A stretch of DNA of 36,285 nucleotides, taken from assembly GCF_964229645.1 (NCBI RefSeq), contig NZ_CAXREX010000155.1:1-36285 (forward strand), read 5' to 3'. A model generated the notes under the pieces. The model worked only from the letters and a program-made list of their open reading frames with translations, had not been told where the DNA came from and did no database searches. A program made the position numbers and the translations under genes. Each line of letters opens with the position of its first letter. Position 1 is the stretch's first letter. The stretch comes from Nioella sp964229645 (GTDB lineage: Bacteria; Pseudomonadota; Alphaproteobacteria; Rhodobacterales; Rhodobacteraceae). This document shows positions 24,092 through 32,761 of this stretch, piece by piece.

Positions 24092-25516
24092 TCAGGGGAT
24101 GTGGCGCAGCACTGCCCCGGGGTTCATGATGCCGTGGGGATCCAGGGCCGCCTTGATCGCGCGCATCGCCGCCAGCGCGGCGGGATCGCCATAGCGTTCC
24201 AGGTCACCCACCTTGAGCCGCCCGACCCCGTGCTCGGCAGAGACGGACCCGCCCATTTCGTGCACGAGGTCATGGATCGCCTGCTTGACCTCGCCGCGCG
24301 CAAAGGCCCAGGCCTCGCGCCCCTCGCCCTTGGGCGGGAAGACGTTGTAATGCAGGTTGCCATCGCCCAGATGGCCAAAGGCATTGATCCGCACCGCGCC
24401 CAGATGGGCCACGCGGGCGGGCGCTTCGGCGAGGAAAGCCGGGATCGCGCCGATTGGCACGGAAATGTCGTGGCTGGAAATCGCCCCGATCCGCTTGTTG
24501 GCCTCGGGGATTGTCTCACGCAATGTCCAGAAGTCCTGCCGCTGCCCTTCGGACTGGGAAATCAGCCCGTCCAGCACCAGCCCCTCTTCGGCAGCTGCCT
24601 CGAAAAGCGCCATCAGCGCATCGCTCGCGCTTTGCCCCTGGGGCAGACCCAGATCGACGAGGCACATCCAATCGGGCTTGTCGGCGAAGGGCTGGCGCAG
24701 CTCGGGCCCCACCTCTTCGAGAAAGTCCAGCCCCGCCCTGGCGATCAGTTCAAAAGCCGACAGCCCGTCGCCCACCATCCGCCGCGCCAGTGCCAGCAGC
24801 TTCAGCGCGCTGTCGGGGCTGTCCACCACCATCAGCGCGGTCGCCTGATCGGATGGGCGCGGCACCAGCCGGAGACAGGCCGCCGTGATCAGCCCGAGCG
24901 TGCCCTCGGCCCCAACCAGGAGGTTGCGCAGGTCATAGCCGAGGTTGTCTTTGCGCAGGCCACGCAGCCCGTGCATGACCTCGCCCGTGGGCAGAACCGC
25001 CTCGATCCCCAGAACCAGGTCGCGCGTATTGCCGTAGCGGATCACGTTCACGCCCCCGGCATTCGTGGACAGCAGCCCGCCGACGCGCGCCGATCCTTCG
25101 GAAGCCAGCGAGAGCGGGAACAAGAGCCCCATCTGCTCGGCCTGGTCCTGCACATCGGCCAGGATCGCGCCCGCCTCGACGGTCAGCGTGCCTGCCAGCG
25201 GGTCGGCGGCCCGCGTGGCGGTCATGCGCTCGAAACTGATCACCAGCGGCGCGGGCCCATCGGCCGCGATCTGCCCGCCGACAAGCCCGGTGCCGCCGCC
25301 ATAGGGCACCACCGGCACGCGCGCGCTTGCGGCATGGCGCACAAGGGTGGCCACGTCGTCGGTTGTGCGGGGCCGGGCGAGGCAGCCCGCCTGCCCCTCG
25401 AACAGCCCGCGCGGTTCGGCCAGGTAGCGCGCCTCGACGAGGCCAAGCACGCCCTCGGGCAGATCGGCGGCAAGGGCGGCCTGAAAAACGCTGTCGGCGG
25501 GGAAAAGCTGGGTCAT
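24092..25516 (-). CDS. FAD-linked oxidase, D-2-hydroxyglutarate/glycolate dehydrogenase (GlcD) type
   Basis: The 474-residue protein is an FAD-binding oxidase of the PCMH/VAO type. PYGGGTGLVGGQ near 75-86 and SEGSARVGGLLSTNAGG near 130-146 bind FAD. The C-terminal GHLGDGNLHYN and SAEHGVGRLKV carry the histidines that in D-lactate and D-2-hydroxyglutarate dehydrogenases bind a metal and substrate carboxylate. It oxidises a D-2-hydroxy acid; the length and the C-terminus ending in IMNPGAVL favour D-2-hydroxyglutarate dehydrogenase, but glycolate or D-lactate are possible. Its ATG overlaps the stop of the DUF1697 gene (ATGA), so that start is chosen over an upstream one in the longer frame. Confidence 0.85.
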   Translation of the reverse strand: MTQLFPADSVFQAALAADLPEGVLGLVEARYLAEPRGLFEGQAGCLARPRTTDDVATLVRHAASARVPVVPYGGGTGLVGGQIAADGPAPLVISFERMTATRAADPLAGTLTVEAGAILADVQDQAEQMGLLFPLSLASEGSARVGGLLSTNAGGVNVIRYGNTRDLVLGIEAVLPTGEVMHGLRGLRKDNLGYDLRNLLVGAEGTLGLITAACLRLVPRPSDQATALMVVDSPDSALKLLALARRMVGDGLSAFELIARAGLDFLEEVGPELRQPFADKPDWMCLVDLGLPQGQSASDALMALFEAAAEEGLVLDGLISQSEGQRQDFWTLRETIPEANKRIGAISSHDISVPIGAIPAFLAEAPARVAHLGAVRINAFGHLGDGNLHYNVFPPKGEGREAWAFARGEVKQAIHDLVHEMGGSVSAEHGVGRLKVGDLERYGDPAALAAMRAIKAALDPHGIMNPGAVLRHIP

Positions 25517-26046
25517 GCGTGGGCCATCTTCTGAAGGGCGCGGCAACTGGCGAGGTTCCGCGCGGTCACGATCTCGGCGCGAAGCACCCGGTCCAGCCGT
25601 TCGGCCAGTTTCGAGCGCCCGAAGCCATGGGGTGTGTAGAGATAAAGGACCCCGTCCCCGAGCTGGAAACGCTCGCCTGCGGTGGCCGCCGCCCCGGCAG
25701 CCTCTGCATCGAAGGACGCGGGGTCCGAGAAGAAGACGAGGTGAAGGGTCTTGGGCTCATCCTCGGCCTCGGTAAACGGGTTTGCATCCAGGGCAGCATC
25801 CAGCGCCGATGCCGCAAGCACATGGCAGGGCGGCGCGAAGCCGGTCTCTTTTTCGATCGCGGCTGGCAGGGTATCGGCCAATTCGTCCGCCGGGGCCGCG
25901 CTGTCGAAGACGGCATTCCCGCTCTGGATATAGGTGGCGACGTTTTGAAGCCCCATATCGGACAGAAGGGCGCGCCACTGGGCCATCGGCAGGCGGTTGC
26001 GCCCGCCCACATTCACCCCCCTGAGAAGCGCGATATAGCGCGTCAT
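25513..26046 (-). CDS. DUF1697-family protein
   Basis: The 177-residue protein begins MTRYIALLRGVNVGGRNRLPMAQWR and continues GLQNVATYIQSGNAVF, the hallmarks of DUF1697. The family has no established biochemical role. GGAGGG stands upstream of the ATG, and the stop overlaps the start of the FAD dehydrogenase gene. It follows the RimJ-like gene after 18 bases, so it is part of the long minus-strand run headed by the cytochrome oxidase genes. Confidence 0.85.
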   Translation of the reverse strand: MTRYIALLRGVNVGGRNRLPMAQWRALLSDMGLQNVATYIQSGNAVFDSAAPADELADTLPAAIEKETGFAPPCHVLAASALDAALDANPFTEAEDEPKTLHLVFFSDPASFDAEAAGAAATAGERFQLGDGVLYLYTPHGFGRSKLAERLDRVLRAEIVTARNLASCRALQKMAHA

Positions 26047-26064
26047 CGGCCTGCCCTCCGGCTG

Positions 26065-26649
26065 TCAGCCCGCGTCGGATCGCCCGCGCCGGTCATGGCG
26101 CAGCATGGCGTAGAGCACGTGGTTGCGCCAGCGCCCGTTGATCTGAAGGTAGCTTTGCGCCACGCCTTCATACTTGAACCCGGCCTTTTCCAGCACCCCG
26201 CGCGAGGGCGCGTTTTCCGGCAGGCAGGCGGCTTCTAGGCGGCTGAGATCAAGCTCGCGGAAGGCGTAATGCGCAATGGCGGCAATCGCCTCCAGCATGT
26301 AGCCCTGGCGCTGATGCGGCTGGCCGATCCAGTAACCGAGCGTGCCCGCCTGCGCGGGGCCGCGGCGGATATTGTCGAGCGTGATCGCGCCCACCAGCGC
26401 CTCGTCGGCGCGCCGCACCAGGAAAAGCGGAATGGCTGAGCCATTGCCGACCGACCGCTGTGCCCAGTAGACGCGGTTGGTGAAGCTCTTGCGGGTCAGG
26501 TGATCGGCAGCCCAGGTGGGCTCCCATGGTTGCAGGAACTCGGCCGACTGGTCGCGCAGGCTGGCCCAGGCCCGGTAATCGGAATGCGCTGGCAGGCGCA
26601 GGCTCAGCCGCTCTGTCTCGATCCGAACCTTGTTCCTGCGTGCGATCAT
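26065..26649 (-). CDS. RimJ-type ribosomal protein alanine acetyltransferase (GNAT)
   Basis: The 194-residue protein is a GNAT of the RimJ/RimL type. RIETERLSLRLPAHSDYRAW is near the N-terminus, TLGYWIGQPHQRQGYMLEAIAAIAHYAF around 103-130 has the acetyl-CoA loop (RQGY), and the C-terminal GVLEKAGFKYEGVAQSYLQINGRW is typical of RimJ. RimJ acetylates the N-terminus of ribosomal protein S5; homologues have broader targets, so the exact substrate is inferred. Its ATG overlaps the stop of the M16 protease gene (ATGA), which indicates coupling. This neighbour order (thrC, M16, GNAT) recurs in related alphaproteobacteria as I recall it. Confidence 0.85.
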   Translation of the reverse strand: MIARRNKVRIETERLSLRLPAHSDYRAWASLRDQSAEFLQPWEPTWAADHLTRKSFTNRVYWAQRSVGNGSAIPLFLVRRADEALVGAITLDNIRRGPAQAGTLGYWIGQPHQRQGYMLEAIAAIAHYAFRELDLSRLEAACLPENAPSRGVLEKAGFKYEGVAQSYLQINGRWRNHVLYAMLRHDRRGRSDAG

Positions 26650-27911
26650 CAGGCGGCCAGACGCTCCACCAGGTCGGCCACGCGCGGGCCGTGATCGACC
26701 GGCCCATAAAGCGCCAGCGCCGCGCGCCCGGCACCCACCAGCTTGGCGGCATGGTCGCGCACGGCGGCCCGGTTCACCGCGTCGATGCGGGCCACGGTTT
26801 CCTCCAGCGGCGGCACCCGGTTCCAGATCGCCACCAGGCGCGCCAGCCGTTCGGCCCGGGCCGAGGGGCTTTCCAGCCCCATCAGCATGCCGGCCTTCAT
26901 CTGCGCGCGGGCCCGCTCGATCTCGGCATCGGTCAGCCCGTCGACCGAGCGGCGAACCTCCTCGATCGTGAGGTCAGACAGAGCATTCAGGTCCTCGGCC
27001 CCGGTGCCCGCATAGATCGTCATGAGCCCGGTGTCGTCATAGCTGCCGACCTGGCTGTAGATCGTGTAGCACAGGCCGCGTTTCTCGCGGATTTCCTGGA
27101 ACAGCCGCGAGGACATGCCGCCACCAAGCGCGGTGGCGTAGATCTGGGCGGTGTAGATGTCGTCCGAGCGGTAGCCGGGGGCCTCCAGCGCCAGGGTAAA
27201 ATGCGCCTGCTCCAGTTGCTTGACCTCGCGCCGCTCGCCGCCGTGAAAGACGCCCGGCAGGGCCGAGCTGACGGGCTTGGCGGGCAGGTGGCCGAAGGCC
27301 GCCTCGGCCAGTCGCACGATCTGGTCGTGGTCGACGGCCCCGGCAGCCGACAGGATCAGCTGCCCCGCGCCGTAATGTTCGGCCACGAAGCCTCGCAGAT
27401 CCTCCTTGCCGAAGCCGCGCACCCGCTCTGCCGGGCCCAGGATGGTGCGCCCGAGCGGTTGCTCGGGATAGGCCACTTCCTGCAACCAGTCGAAGATGAT
27501 GTCATCGGGCGTATCGAGCGCCTGGCCGATTTCCTGAAGGATAACACCGCGCTCCACCTCGATTTCGCGAGGGTCGAAGACCGGGTTCAACAGAATGTCG
27601 GAAATCAGATCGACCGCAAGCGGCACGTCGTCCTTGAGCACGCGGGCATAATAGGCCGTCACCTCGCGGCTGGTATAGGCGTTGATATAGCCCCCCACAT
27701 CCTCGATTTCCTCGGCGATGGCCAGCGCCGAACGGCGCTTGGTGCCCTTGAAGGCCATGTGTTCGAGGAAATGGGCGATGCCGTTCTGCTCGGGCCGCTC
27801 GTGACGGCCACCGGCATTGACCCAGACGCCCACGGCGGCGGATTGCAGCCCCGGCATATGCTCGGTCACGATGCGCATGCCGTTGGCGAGGGTATGGATC
27901 AGAACGCTCAC
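26649..27911 (-). CDS. M16-family zinc peptidase (PepR/MPP-like)
   Basis: The 420-residue protein has the inverted zinc motif of M16 peptidases: His47-Phe-Leu-Glu50-His51 in GIAHFLEHMAFKGT, with the third ligand Glu127 in GVILQEIGQ, 76 residues on. The N-terminus (HTLANGMRIVTEHMPGLQSAAVGVWVNAGGRHE) and the C-terminal half with the glycine-rich ATALGGGMSSRLFQEIREKRGLCY match the bacterial relatives of the mitochondrial processing peptidase. The start is a GTG overlapping the thrC stop (GTGA); the longer open frame beyond it would overlap thrC and is rejected. The substrate in bacteria is not known, although peptide degradation is likely. Confidence 0.92.
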   Translation of the reverse strand: MSVLIHTLANGMRIVTEHMPGLQSAAVGVWVNAGGRHERPEQNGIAHFLEHMAFKGTKRRSALAIAEEIEDVGGYINAYTSREVTAYYARVLKDDVPLAVDLISDILLNPVFDPREIEVERGVILQEIGQALDTPDDIIFDWLQEVAYPEQPLGRTILGPAERVRGFGKEDLRGFVAEHYGAGQLILSAAGAVDHDQIVRLAEAAFGHLPAKPVSSALPGVFHGGERREVKQLEQAHFTLALEAPGYRSDDIYTAQIYATALGGGMSSRLFQEIREKRGLCYTIYSQVGSYDDTGLMTIYAGTGAEDLNALSDLTIEEVRRSVDGLTDAEIERARAQMKAGMLMGLESPSARAERLARLVAIWNRVPPLEETVARIDAVNRAAVRDHAAKLVGAGRAALALYGPVDHGPRVADLVERLAA

Positions 27912-29296
27912 GCGGCACGCTCCGCGCGCACGAGCGCTTCGAGCTGGGCAAGGTCGTTCTCGACTCGCGTGACCCGTTCGGGCCGGTCGAACAGATCGGC
28001 CATGCGCGTGGGCAGGCCGGGGCGGATGCCGCTGGCCCGTTCCACCGCATCGGGGAATTTCGCCGGGTGCGCCGTGGCCAGCGTGATCATCGGCGTGGTG
28101 CCCAGGTGATCCTGCGCGACGTGGACGCCCACGGCACTGTGCGGGCACAGAAGTTCGACCATCTCGGCATTGGCGCGGGTGATCATGGCCAGCGTTTCCT
28201 CCTCCGAACAGCGGCCAGAGGCGAAGAGCCCGCGCAGCCGTTCCAGCGCGCCTTGGGAAATCTTGAAGCCGCCCTGCCCCTTCAACTCGTCCATCAGCTG
28301 CGCCACGGCCCCGCCATCGCGATCGTAGACGTCGAAGAGCGCACGTTCGAAATTGGAGGAGACCTGGATATCCATCGAGGGGCTGATCGAGGGGGTGACG
28401 CCATGGGTTTCATAGGTGCCGCCCGACATCGCCCGGTGCAGGATGTCGTTCTGGTTGGTGGCGATGACGAGCCGTTCAATCGGCAGACCCATGCGCTTGG
28501 CGATGTAGCCTGCGAAAATGTCGCCGAAATTGCCTGTGGGCACGGTGAAGCTGACCGCCCGATGCGGCGCGCCGAGGGACACGGCGGCGGTGAACGAGTA
28601 GACGACCTGCGCCAGCACCCGCGCCCAGTTGATCGCGTTCACACCCGCCAGATGCCCCTCGGCGCGGACGGCATGGTCGTGGAACATGTCCGTCAGCCGC
28701 GCCTGGCAATCGTCGAAATCGCCGGTCAGCGCGAGGGCATGGGCATTTGCTTCGCTCACCGTCGTCATCTGGCGGCGCTGCACGTCGCTGACCCGGCCAT
28801 GGGGGAAGAGGATGAAGACATCGACATTGTCGAGCCCCCGGAAGGCTTCCATCGCCGCCGAGCCGGTGTCGCCCGAGGTCGCGCCCACGATGGTCACGCG
28901 CTTGCCTGACCGCGACAGCGAGGCCTGGAAGAGCTGGCCAATCAGCTGCATGGCGAAGTCCTTGAAGGCGAGCGTGGGCCCGTGGAACAGCTCCAGCAGG
29001 ACATGGTTGGGGGCCAGTTGCACCAGGGGCGCGCGGGCGGCATGGCCGAAGCCCGCATAGGCGCGCGCGATGATGTCGGCAAATTCTTCGTCCGTGAAGG
29101 CATCGCCGATGAAGGGACGCATCACGCGGAACGCCACCTCCTCGTAGCTCAGCCCCGCCAGCGCCGCGATATCGCCCCGGGCCATCACCGGCACCTCGGC
29201 AGGCACGTAAAGCCCCCCGTCCCGGGCAAGCCCGGTCAGCATGGCTTCTTCAAAACTCAGATCGGGGGCCGCGCCCCGGGTCGAGACATAACGCAT
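27908..29296 (-). CDS. thrC: Threonine synthase
   Basis: ThrC converts O-phosphohomoserine to threonine, the end of the pathway that begins with the lysC product. The 462-residue protein has the long bacterial/fungal threonine synthase architecture. The N-terminal segment MRYVSTRGAAPDLSFEEAMLTGLARDGGL is followed by the PLP lysine in FHGPTLAFKDFAMQL and the phosphate loop ATSGDTGSAAMEAF; further on VPTGNFGDIFAGY is well conserved. It is complete. The gap to surf1 is 16 bases, and its stop overlaps the M16 gene start. ThrC next to the cta oxidase genes is a recurrent arrangement in Rhodobacteraceae, but it has no known functional logic. Confidence 0.96.
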   Translation of the reverse strand: MRYVSTRGAAPDLSFEEAMLTGLARDGGLYVPAEVPVMARGDIAALAGLSYEEVAFRVMRPFIGDAFTDEEFADIIARAYAGFGHAARAPLVQLAPNHVLLELFHGPTLAFKDFAMQLIGQLFQASLSRSGKRVTIVGATSGDTGSAAMEAFRGLDNVDVFILFPHGRVSDVQRRQMTTVSEANAHALALTGDFDDCQARLTDMFHDHAVRAEGHLAGVNAINWARVLAQVVYSFTAAVSLGAPHRAVSFTVPTGNFGDIFAGYIAKRMGLPIERLVIATNQNDILHRAMSGGTYETHGVTPSISPSMDIQVSSNFERALFDVYDRDGGAVAQLMDELKGQGGFKISQGALERLRGLFASGRCSEEETLAMITRANAEMVELLCPHSAVGVHVAQDHLGTTPMITLATAHPAKFPDAVERASGIRPGLPTRMADLFDRPERVTRVENDLAQLEALVRAERAA

Positions 29297-29312
29297 GGAA
29301 TTGTCGGTGCCT

Positions 29313-29993
29313 TCAGTTTGTCCGCTTGCTGATACGCCAGAGAAGAAAGAGTGTCATCCCCAACCAGACCGCGGCGAGCAGAAACCACGTCACCGCGTAA
29401 GACAGGTGATCGTTCGGAATCGCGCTGGTGTCCACCGGGAAGGGCGTCACGCCAAGGTCCGTTTGCGGCGCCTCGCGCAAAACCACCAGCACCGGGTCCG
29501 TGTCCAGCGCCTCGGCCATTGCCGGGATGTCGCGGGCAAACCAGATGCCGGCTGCAAGGTCCGGCTCCGGCGTGAAGCCGTCGATCTCGTCCGGCCAGTA
29601 GAGATTGCCCACGAGATCGGCGGCAACATTGCCCGGCCGCGCGGTCCGCCGCTCGGTTTCGCGCACGAAGCCCATGTCGATCAGGATGCGCCTGCCCGCT
29701 TCGGTCTCGAAGGCGCGGATGATGCGAAAGACCGGCCCTGCATTGCGCAGCGAGGCCAGGATGGTGATTTCGCCGTCCAGGATCGTGCCCGACAGAGCCA
29801 CCGGCTGAAACTGGTCGCGCTCCGCGTCGGGAACCTCGGGCAAGGCCTCGGGCGCGTCGGCGATCCGCGCCTCGATCCCGGCCAGCAGCGTCTCCTTCCA
29901 CTCCAGCCGGGCCACCTGCCAGGCCCCGAGCCTGAGCAGGATCGCACAGCCCACCAGCCCGAAGAGGATCGGCCAGATCATCCGTTTCAGCAT
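29313..29993 (-). CDS. SURF1-family cytochrome oxidase assembly protein
   Basis: SURF1 helps insert heme a into cytochrome aa3 oxidase. The 226-residue protein has the family architecture: one N-terminal membrane helix (MIWPILFGLVGCAILLRLGAWQ), a periplasmic domain with LLIDMGFVRE-like ILIDMGFVRETERRTARPG and NDHLSYAVTWF, and a C-terminal helix. The pattern LGAWQVARLEWKETLL is the conserved first block. GGGAGAG lies five bases before the ATG. It lies between ctaE and thrC in a run of minus-strand genes. Confidence 0.92.
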   Translation of the reverse strand: MLKRMIWPILFGLVGCAILLRLGAWQVARLEWKETLLAGIEARIADAPEALPEVPDAERDQFQPVALSGTILDGEITILASLRNAGPVFRIIRAFETEAGRRILIDMGFVRETERRTARPGNVAADLVGNLYWPDEIDGFTPEPDLAAGIWFARDIPAMAEALDTDPVLVVLREAPQTDLGVTPFPVDTSAIPNDHLSYAVTWFLLAAVWLGMTLFLLWRISKRTN

Positions 29994-30197
29994 CGCACTC
30001 TCCCGACGGGAAAAGGCCGACCCGCCGGCCGGCCTTCACATTCAATTAAGGTTCACGCGCCTGCCTTCTTCTTCTTGGCGAGGTCTCTGTCCGTTCGCGG
30101 CTGAAACGCTCCACCGGAGCATTTCTTTCTCGCCGCTCACCCCTCGCCGAAGGCAAACCCGGCCGCCCCGCACAAGCGACGGCCGGCAAGTCAGGGC
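29994..30197. other. Gap between ctaE and surf1 with two hairpins
   Basis: This gap of 204 bases on the minus strand has no open frame of interest. It holds an inverted repeat at 30104-30124 (listed separately) and a GC-rich one at 30159-30186 (CCGGCCG and CGGCCGG, 14-base loop). The spacing is much larger than for the other genes of the run, so transcription may be interrupted or attenuated here before surf1-thrC. Confidence 0.45.
30104..30124 (-). terminator. Candidate attenuator/terminator hairpin between ctaE and surf1
   Basis: Nine-base arms (plus strand AAACGCTCC and GGAGCATTT, eight Watson-Crick pairs and one wobble on one strand) flank a 3-base loop. It lies 73 bases after the ctaE stop, in minus-strand order. 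Its arm and loop sizes are similar to the hairpins after lysC. The U-run on the minus-strand side is only three bases, so termination would be weak. Confidence 0.4.
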
Positions 30198-31004
30198 TTA
30201 CTGGCCCCAGATGTAGACGGCGAAGAACAGGAACAGCCAGACGACGTCCACGAAGTGCCAGTACCAGGCCGCGGCCTCGAACCCGGCGTGACGCTCGGGC
30301 GTGAAGTCGCCCGCGATGGCGCGGAACAGGCAGACGGTCAGGAAGATCGTGCCGATGATCACGTGGAAGCCGTGGAAACCGGTCGCCATGAAGAAGGTGC
30401 CGAAGAAGCGGTCGCCGCCGAAGCTCCAGCCTTCATGCACCAGCAGTTCCCAGTATTCATAGGCCTGGAGGCCGGTAAAGGCGATGCCCAGGATGATCCC
30501 GATGGCCAGGCCCCAGATCAGGTCCTTGCGGTTGTTTTCATGCACCAGCGCGTGGTGTGCCCAGGTCACGGCACAGCCCGACAACAGCAGAACCAGCGTG
30601 TTCATCAGCGGCAGGTGGAACGCGTCGACGGCGTGGATCTCGGGCAGAACGTATTCCGAGCCCACATACTCGCTCATCGGGTAGATGGTGTGCTTGAAGA
30701 AGGCCCAGAACCAGGCCAGGAAGAACATCACTTCCGAGAGGATGAACAGGATGAAGCCGTAGCGCAGGCCGATCCGGACCACGGGGGTGTGGTCGATGCC
30801 GTTATTGCCCTCGCCGACCATGTCCTTCCACCAGCCGAACATGACGTAGAGCACGCCGATGAGGCCGATGGCAAAGAGCCAGGGTCCATTGCCCGAGATC
30901 CAGAGCACCACGCCCGAAAGCATCAGGAAGGCGCCCACGGCCCCGAGGAACGGGTAAATCGAGGGGGTGAGAATGTGATAGTCGTGGTTCTTAGCGTGTG
31001 CCAT
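30198..31004 (-). CDS. ctaE: Cytochrome c oxidase subunit III
   Basis: This is the third core subunit of the aa3-type oxidase, an integral inner-membrane protein. The 268-residue chain has seven hydrophobic segments. Conserved blocks are the opening HDYHILTPSIYPFLGAVGAF, the conserved glutamate region SEVMFFLAWFWAFF near 92-105, VTWAHHALV and GFHGFHVIIGT, and the C-terminal WYWHFVDVVWLFLFFAVYIWG. The chosen ATG gives MAHAKNHDYH and has AAAGGAC upstream; an ATG eight codons further up overlaps ctaG's stop and has no better ribosome site. It follows ctaG by 20 bases. Subunit I (ctaD) is not in the window. Confidence 0.97.
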   Translation of the reverse strand: MAHAKNHDYHILTPSIYPFLGAVGAFLMLSGVVLWISGNGPWLFAIGLIGVLYVMFGWWKDMVGEGNNGIDHTPVVRIGLRYGFILFILSEVMFFLAWFWAFFKHTIYPMSEYVGSEYVLPEIHAVDAFHLPLMNTLVLLLSGCAVTWAHHALVHENNRKDLIWGLAIGIILGIAFTGLQAYEYWELLVHEGWSFGGDRFFGTFFMATGFHGFHVIIGTIFLTVCLFRAIAGDFTPERHAGFEAAAWYWHFVDVVWLFLFFAVYIWGQ

Positions 31005-31024
31005 TTTGTGCGGTCCTTTGGTGG

Positions 31025-31600
31025 TCACTCACTGTCGCCGTCTAACGCAGCGTATTCATCTTCGGGCAAGTCCGTCTCGTAGAACGTGTAGGACAAGGTA
31101 ATCGCGTGGATCCCGTTCGCGTCGGGGTCGTCGACGATCTCGGGATCGACGTAGAAGGTCACGGGCATTTCGACCCGTTCGCCAGGTTCCAGCACCTGCT
31201 CGGTAAAGCAGAAACAGGCGATCTTCGAGAAGTAGAGCCCGGCCGAATAGGGCGCGACGTTGTAGGTCGCGGTGCCCGCGATGGTGCGGTCGGTCGGGTT
31301 ATAGGCGGTGTAGAAGGCCATGCCGGTTTCGCCGATGCGGATTTCCATCGGTTCGGACGGGGCCTCGAATTCCCATTCCATGTCGTCGCCGAGCGATGCA
31401 TCGAAGCGCACGAGGATGGTCTGGTCGAGAACGACATCGCTGCCCTGCTCGGCCACCGAGGTGGTGCCGCCGTAGCCGGTCACGCGGCAGAAAAGATCGT
31501 AAAGCGGCACCGAGGCGAACCCGAGCGAACCCATCGCGGCCACGACGGCCAGCAGCTTCCACACGGTCCTGGCGTGGTTGGGGGTCTGCCCTGCGCTCAT
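31025..31600 (-). CDS. ctaG: Cytochrome c oxidase assembly protein, copper chaperone Cox11
   Basis: CtaG delivers copper to the CuB site of subunit I. The 191-residue protein has a single N-terminal membrane helix (LLAVVAAMGSLGFASVPLYDLFCRVTGYGG) followed by an immunoglobulin-like periplasmic domain. The copper-binding motif CFCF is in SKIACFCFTEQVLEPGE at about 128-144. Its ATG overlaps the stop of the small upstream gene (ATGA). The length is normal for alphaproteobacterial Cox11. Confidence 0.96.
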   Translation of the reverse strand: MSAGQTPNHARTVWKLLAVVAAMGSLGFASVPLYDLFCRVTGYGGTTSVAEQGSDVVLDQTILVRFDASLGDDMEWEFEAPSEPMEIRIGETGMAFYTAYNPTDRTIAGTATYNVAPYSAGLYFSKIACFCFTEQVLEPGERVEMPVTFYVDPEIVDDPDANGIHAITLSYTFYETDLPEDEYAALDGDSE

Positions 31601-31788
31601 TCCGAGCCCTCCTCTTCGGTGATCGAGGGACGGGCGGAATGGTCGAAGGCTTCCATCGAGCCGCCATTGCGGATCTTGGACATGGTCAGGAAGAACACGA
31701 TGGCCACGAAAGCCAGCAGCGTGAGGGCCACGCCGATATTGCGGCCCGCGCGGCGCTGATGGATCTCATGCGTTTCGGTGATCGGCAT
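31597..31788 (-). CDS. Small single-pass membrane protein in the cytochrome oxidase assembly operon
   Basis: The 63-residue protein (start MPITETHEIHQRR) has one hydrophobic helix (NIGVALTLLAFVAIVFFLTMSKI) and a charged, polar C-terminal tail ending in EEEGSE. A longer frame begins upstream inside ctaB; the ATG two bases before the ctaB stop is preferred, with a GGTAAG-like region upstream. A gene of this size in the same place between ctaB and ctaG is present in Paracoccus/Rhodobacter cta clusters (sometimes called CoxF or ORF3) with no firm biochemical role. Overlap with ctaG implies translational coupling. Confidence 0.8.
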   Translation of the reverse strand: MPITETHEIHQRRAGRNIGVALTLLAFVAIVFFLTMSKIRNGGSMEAFDHSARPSITEEEGSE

Positions 31789-31789
31789 C

Positions 31790-32728
31790 TTACCAGCCCC
31801 CCAGGCCGAAGGCACGCAGGCCGGCTTCTGCCAGAAGCGCGCCGAAATGCAGGAAGAGATAAAGAAGCGAGAAGCGGAAGACCTTCTTCTCGGTGCGGTA
31901 ATCGTCCTGGCGCGCGGCCTCTTCGCTGCGCTTCCAGATGTCGTAGCCGCCCTTGACGAACAGAAGGTTCAGCACCACCGCGGCAGCCATGTAGAGCGGC
32001 CCGCCGATCGAGGTCAGGCCGGTGGCGATGGCCACGGGGGCCAGCAGCAGCGTGTAGACGAAGACCAGCTTGCGGGTGTGCGGACGGCCGTGGGTCACGG
32101 TCATCATGGGCACCTTGGCCTCGTCGTAATCGGATTTCATGAACAGGGCCAGCGCCCAGAAATGGGGCGGCGTCCACATGAAGATCAGAGCGAACATCAG
32201 GACGGATTCGATGGACACGCCACCGGTGGCAACGGCCCAACCGATCATCGGGGGGAAGGCGCCGGCGGCGCCGCCGATAACGATGTTCTGCGGCGTCGAG
32301 CGCTTGAGCCAGACGGTATAGACCACCGCGTAGAAGAAGATGGTGAAGGCCAGGAAGGCAGCGGCAAACCAGTTTGCCGCAAGGCCCAGCATCACCACCG
32401 ACAGCGCCGAGAGCCACAGGCCGAGGCTCAGCGCCTCGCCGGGACTGACGCGGCCCGAGGGAATGGGGCGCGACTGCGTGCGCTTCATCACCTGGTCGAT
32501 ATCGCGGTCATACCACATGTTCAGCGCCCCCGAGGCGCCGCCGCCAAGGGCAATGAACAGGATCGCGGTAAACGCATCCACCGGCGGCACGCCCACGGGC
32601 GCAACCATCAGGCCCACGAAGGCCGTGAACACGACCAGCGACATCACGCGGGGTTTCAGCAGGGCGAAATAGTCGCCGAACTGGGCCTCCTGCGGGGTCG
32701 TGTTGGTGTTCGCGGTGAAATCGCTCAT
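31790..32728 (-). CDS. ctaB: Protoheme IX farnesyltransferase (heme O synthase)
   Basis: CtaB attaches farnesyl to protoheme to make heme O, the precursor of heme a for aa3 oxidase. The 312-residue integral membrane protein has the UbiA-type aspartate motifs: NMWYDRDIDQVMKRTQSRP near 83-101 and DYDEAKVPMMTV near 214-225, with many hydrophobic helices between. The chosen ATG gives MSDFTANTNTT; upstream in-frame starts lie in the gap with ctaC. It is 78 bases after ctaC with a hairpin (32762-32793) in the gap. Confidence 0.96.
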   Translation of the reverse strand: MSDFTANTNTTPQEAQFGDYFALLKPRVMSLVVFTAFVGLMVAPVGVPPVDAFTAILFIALGGGASGALNMWYDRDIDQVMKRTQSRPIPSGRVSPGEALSLGLWLSALSVVMLGLAANWFAAAFLAFTIFFYAVVYTVWLKRSTPQNIVIGGAAGAFPPMIGWAVATGGVSIESVLMFALIFMWTPPHFWALALFMKSDYDEAKVPMMTVTHGRPHTRKLVFVYTLLLAPVAIATGLTSIGGPLYMAAAVVLNLLFVKGGYDIWKRSEEAARQDDYRTEKKVFRFSLLYLFLHFGALLAEAGLRAFGLGGW

Positions 32729-32761
32729 CGGGTCTCGGTCTCGTCTTGCGGGATGCAAGAG

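Noticed and set aside
24101..25534. Open frame of 477 codons opposite the FAD dehydrogenase
   Set aside because: Its translation has low-complexity Arg/His/Gln-rich sequence; the real dehydrogenase is on the other strand with full motifs.
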